From assembly GCA_013823945.1 (NCBI GenBank), contig PNMZ01000001.1:744001-808000 (forward strand): DNA of 64,000 bases, in the 5' to 3' direction. Under the pieces are notes generated by a model. The model was not told the DNA's origin. It worked only from the letters and a program-made list of their open reading frames with translations, and did no database searches. Positions 60,932 through 64,000 of this stretch are shown here, piece by piece. The first letter of the stretch is position 1, and each line of letters starts with the position of its first letter. Source of the DNA: a bacterium (GTDB lineage Bacteria > Armatimonadota > Fimbriimonadia > Fimbriimonadales > Fimbriimonadaceae). Both the position numbers and the translations under genes were made by a program.

Positions 60932-62048
60932 CTATTCGATGAAGGTGTCTTCAGATGGTGGACGCTTGAGGAAGGCTTCGATAAATCCATCAATTTCCCC
61001 GTCCATAACCGCGAGGACGTTTCCGGTTTCGTGCCCCGTTCGATGGTCTTTCACCATGGTGTACGGTTGCATGACATAGCTTCGGATTTGTCGACCCCAT
61101 TCGGCTGGACCAGCTTCGCCTTTTATAGCTTTGTCGCGTTGTTCATCAGCGAGGCGCTGAAGTTCGGCGAGTTTGGCGGCAAGCATTTTGTAGACTGAGG
61201 CTCGATTTTTATGTTGGCTACGTTCGTTTTGGCACTGTACGACGATGCCCGTTGGGATGTGGGTCAGCCGAACGGCACTTTCGGTTTTGTTGACGTGCTG
61301 ACCGCCCGCACCGGATGCCCGCAGAGTTTCTTCTTTGACATCATCGGGGTTGATTTCGACTTCGGTATCTTCCATTTCGGGAAGAATCTCTACCCGGCAG
61401 AACGATGTATGTCGGCGGGCGTTGGAGTCAAATGGGGAGATGCGAACGAGTCGGTGGACTCCGCTTTCGGCTTTCATATAACCGTAGGCAGTCTCACCCG
61501 TGAGTTGGAAACTGATGTTGCGATAGCCGACGACATCCCCGGGGGTTTCTGAAATGATTTCGAGCTTATAGTTTTTGAGCTGTGCCCATCGGGAGTACAT
61601 CCGGAAGAGAATCGAGGCCCAATCGCATGCTTCGGAGCCTCCGGCTCCGGCACTGATTTCAACGATGCAGTTGCGGTCGTCGTATTCACCGCTGAGGAGG
61701 GTTTGGAGTTCATACTGATCGAGATCAGCGAGGAATTTGAGTGCTTGGGTTTCTGCATCTTGAGCGAGTTCTTCGTCTGGCTCAAGTTTGAGCATGTCAA
61801 AGAATTCGTGAATGTCATTGAGTCGGCTTTCGAGTTCGTCAAATGGGTTGACGGAGCCTTTGAGTCGGGAGAGTTTCCGCAGTTGTGTTTGCGCGGCTTG
61901 CGGATCGTCCCAGAAGTCAGGTGCGCTGGATCGTTCTTCTAATTCAGCGAGTTGGGTTTTAAGGCGGGGGAGGTCAAAGATGCCCCCTAATAGCGTCCAG
62001 GCGGCCGCTCGCCTCGGACAGCGCTTGATGCTGTTCATGTGTCAACAT
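60932..62048 (-). CDS. prfB: Peptide chain release factor 2, with programmed +1 frameshift
   Basis: Translation starts at the ATG at 62048. The first frame reads 24 codons ending ...AIRGHL then meets TGA at 61974-61976. A +1 shift at CTT (61977-61979) continues into the main frame (from 61975), giving about 371 residues that align with RF2 across the junction. The site has the E. coli layout: internal Shine-Dalgarno AGGGGG (61983-61988), 3 nt, CTT TGA C. RF2 recognises UGA, so low RF2 raises its own synthesis. Stop-recognition tripeptide SPF and peptidyl-hydrolase GGQ are present. The in-frame ATG at 62038 would give an unnatural N-terminus. Confidence 0.95.
61973..61988 (-). promoter_or_regulatory. 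RF2 programmed frameshift site
   Basis: AGGGGG, CAT, CTT, TGA, C on the minus strand. The slippery CTT, the UGA stop with C after it and the internal Shine-Dalgarno all match the known RF2 element. Confidence 0.95.
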
Positions 62049-62082
62049 TCCGTCACTTTACCGATTGTTTTGAAGATAAGAT

Positions 62083-62113
62083 TTGCAATCTGGCCCACCG
62101 CTTCGGCTACAAT
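62083..62113 (+). promoter_or_regulatory. Possible promoter for the large secreted protein
   Basis: TTGCAA and TACAAT separated by 19 bp, longer than the optimum. It would give a leader of about 80 nt. Confidence 0.35.
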
Positions 62114-62197
62114 AGACAATGAAAGAATAGGGTTAGTGCGTCCTACGCCGATCATGGATGAGGAAAGAGTGGATCTTATTCTGGAGAGAACACTAAA

Positions 62198-64000
62198 ATG
62201 AAAGGGGCAATTATTAAGAACCTTGGAATTGCGATTGTGGCTTTTGGCCTCGTTGCAGTTTCATTTGGTCAGGCTCGTCCGCAGGCAACTGGTGGTGCTT
62301 TGGGCCAACGAATTAAGCCTGGTGAAGTTCGGGAATTGAAAAAGGTTCCGACCGAGGTTAAGTTCGAGAAATTCAACACAGCGAGTCTCTTTCCTCAAGT
62401 GAACCGCTCAATTACCGCCCGAGGCGTTCGTCCGAGCAACCCCAGTGTTGCTCATCGCTTCACTCGCGATATCACGAAAGAAGAGGCGATGAAACGCCAA
62501 GCGGCAGGTGCGGAGCGCATTGTCACGGGTGGCACGACATTGGTCAACAATTTGGTAAGCGAAACCCGATTCCCTGGCATCGGCTTTACAGGTTCAGTTC
62601 CTCCCGATACCCACATGGCAGTTGGTCCGAACCACATCGTCCAAGTTGTCAATACTTCACTTGCGTTTTTCAATAAGAAGACTGGTGCATTGGAGTTCTT
62701 GCAGCCGATGTCCAGTCGAGGATTTTTGCGTCGAGCCGGAGATTTCGTATTTGACCCGCGAGTTGTATTTGATCCTGATTCACAACAGTTCGTGGTTGTC
62801 GTATTGGACGTTGACTTCAATACCGGTCAGTCTTTCTTCCACATTGCGATTTCGGACGATGCCAACCCGAATGGGAATTGGGACATTGCCAAGATTGATA
62901 ACACGGTCAATCTGAGCGGTGATTTACGGTGGGGTGACTATCCTTCCGTGACCACGAGCCAGCGCTCTTACTCGATCACATTTAATCACTTCTCATTTGG
63001 AAGTGGTGGCGGAGTTCTTTCGACCCTTTGGGTTCTTCGAAAGGGTGACTTTGAGATTTTCTCAGGTGGAACCGGATCGTTCTTCGTTTCGATGGCGAAG
63101 AAATACACGGCCGGCCCTGAAGTACCGATGATGGCGGCATTGACCTTCCCATTCCTGTTGGGTGGCTTTATTCCGATTGATCCGACCGTTGAATTGGTGG
63201 CATTGCGAGATGACCAAGATCCTCCTACTTTGGAATCAACTGCGGTTGACATCCCGGTTTTCGTTCCTCATTTTGGTGGTTCGGAGACAGCTGGATTCAA
63301 TATCGATACGATTGGTGACCGCATGATGGATGTGTCGAGAACAGGCGACAACATTTTGTTCGCGTTCTCCGCAAACATTGGCCCGGATGCTGACGGCTAC
63401 ACAAATACAAACTTTGACCAGGACGAAGATCGACAAACAAAGGTGCGATGGGGTGAAATCCAGCTGAACAATTGGCCAGTCCAGCCCAATGCACCGGCTT
63501 TGACTCAGTCGGGTGAAGTCGCGAGTACCCTGGGCGACAAGACTTCGTTCTTGATGCCAGCGATCGTGAAGAATACGGAAGGATCGGTGATGCTGGTCAT
63601 GACCGAGTGCGGCGAAACGTTTACGCCTAAGATTGTTGCCACTGCTCGTCGCGCAACTGATCCTGCGGGTCAAATGGGTGCGCCACAAACCTTTGGCAGA
63701 TCCGCAAACTTCACAATTGAAAATGCGGATGATCTCGTTTCGCGATGGGGAGACTACGCAGGGATTGGTATTGACCCGGTTGTTCCAGACGTGATCTGGG
63801 GTAGCCACGAGCTGTTCGCGAATGCCGGCTTACGATGGCGAACCGAAATCTTCAGTCTTCGAATCAAGACTAGTGTTGTTGCGAATCGTCAATTGAAGTC
63901 CATCACAACGATTTTCGGTACGAACACGGGGGGCGACATCAACAGCTTCACGGCAACCGACGGAAATCAATACGCAATCTTGGCTGAAGATGTTCCGGGT
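62198..64000 (+). CDS. Large secreted protein, probably beta-propeller (3' end outside window)
   Basis: At least 601 residues; the frame stays open to the last base. The signal peptide is GAIIKNLGIAIVAFGLVAVSFGQA. The following region has repeated segments of the type PPDTHMAVGPNHIVQVVN, DPRVVFDPDSQQFVVVVLD and WGDYPSV, WGDYAGIGIDPVVPDVIW, typical of sialidase-like propellers in secreted bacterial proteins. No catalytic residues can be assigned, and no C-terminal sorting or dockerin signal is visible because the end is missing. GGAG lies rather far (about 13 nt) from the ATG. Confidence 0.75.
   Translation, partial: MKGAIIKNLGIAIVAFGLVAVSFGQARPQATGGALGQRIKPGEVRELKKVPTEVKFEKFNTASLFPQVNRSITARGVRPSNPSVAHRFTRDITKEEAMKRQAAGAERIVTGGTTLVNNLVSETRFPGIGFTGSVPPDTHMAVGPNHIVQVVNTSLAFFNKKTGALEFLQPMSSRGFLRRAGDFVFDPRVVFDPDSQQFVVVVLDVDFNTGQSFFHIAISDDANPNGNWDIAKIDNTVNLSGDLRWGDYPSVTTSQRSYSITFNHFSFGSGGGVLSTLWVLRKGDFEIFSGGTGSFFVSMAKKYTAGPEVPMMAALTFPFLLGGFIPIDPTVELVALRDDQDPPTLESTAVDIPVFVPHFGGSETAGFNIDTIGDRMMDVSRTGDNILFAFSANIGPDADGYTNTNFDQDEDRQTKVRWGEIQLNNWPVQPNAPALTQSGEVASTLGDKTSFLMPAIVKNTEGSVMLVMTECGETFTPKIVATARRATDPAGQMGAPQTFGRSANFTIENADDLVSRWGDYAGIGIDPVVPDVIWGSHELFANAGLRWRTEIFSLRIKTSVVANRQLKSITTIFGTNTGGDINSFTATDGNQYAILAEDVPG

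Noticed and set aside
1-64000. CRISPR array, insertion sequence, prophage or replication origin
   Set aside because: No regularly spaced repeats, transposase, integrase or phage structural genes, and no DnaA-box cluster, were seen on either strand.

Overview
The window looks like a chromosomal segment of a free-living, flagellated, diderm-like bacterium with roughly balanced GC. The best guess is the Armatimonadota (Fimbriimonas-like). This is an inference from the prepilin with a degenerate H-X9-DG tail followed by a small lipoprotein, the Mpa/ARC-type AAA ATPase, the many small secreted proteins, and moderate-GC housekeeping genes scattered outside their usual operons. No phage, insertion sequence, CRISPR array or plasmid gene is visible. 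No stretch longer than about 300 bases lacks a gene.

Layout. 1-8 kb: the tail of an LDH/MDH-family dehydrogenase, a VOC protein, a DUF5107-like mutarotase-fold protein, a TatD nuclease, and an NfeD-like/flotillin/flotillin operon. 8-13 kb: dipeptide epimerase, long-form hisG, a deacetylase-fold protein, purS-purQ and an NlpC/P60 hydrolase. 13-24 kb: a DUF4143 ATPase, rimO, gyrB, an isolated rplK, queC-queE and serC. 24.3-25.6 kb: an AT-rich gene for a CBS-HEPN protein fused to serC by a stop/start overlap, the best candidate for an uncharacterised defence or stress system. 26-33 kb: an acyltransferase, an ABC permease with a large periplasmic insertion, a GH57 branching enzyme, a lipoprotein and a WD40 protein. 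33-43 kb: an M42 peptidase (with a duplicated 3' end nearby), pilin, M29 peptidase, RNase E/G, a DUF1275 protein, a TsaE fusion, flagellin and a DapA-superfamily enzyme. 43-47 kb: CorC, serS and DedA. 47-51.3 kb: an AraC regulator, a secreted protein and a large SARP/STAND/TPR regulator. 51.5-56.8 kb: a hypothetical protein, tRNA-Thr and tRNA-Tyr, leuC, an Mpa/ARC-like ATPase and a CBS-GGDEF protein. 56.8-64 kb: a DnaA-like ATPase, a tetraheme cytochrome with a DUF1573 partner, prfB with a programmed frameshift, and a large secreted protein that runs off the end.

Regulation. Many genes, mostly first in their transcription unit, have a TANNNT hexamer 6-9 nt before the start codon and no good Shine-Dalgarno (SD) sequence. 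This suggests that leaderless transcripts are common here. Others (flotillins, flagellin, rplK, leuC) have clear SD sequences. Several strong hairpin terminators separate the units.
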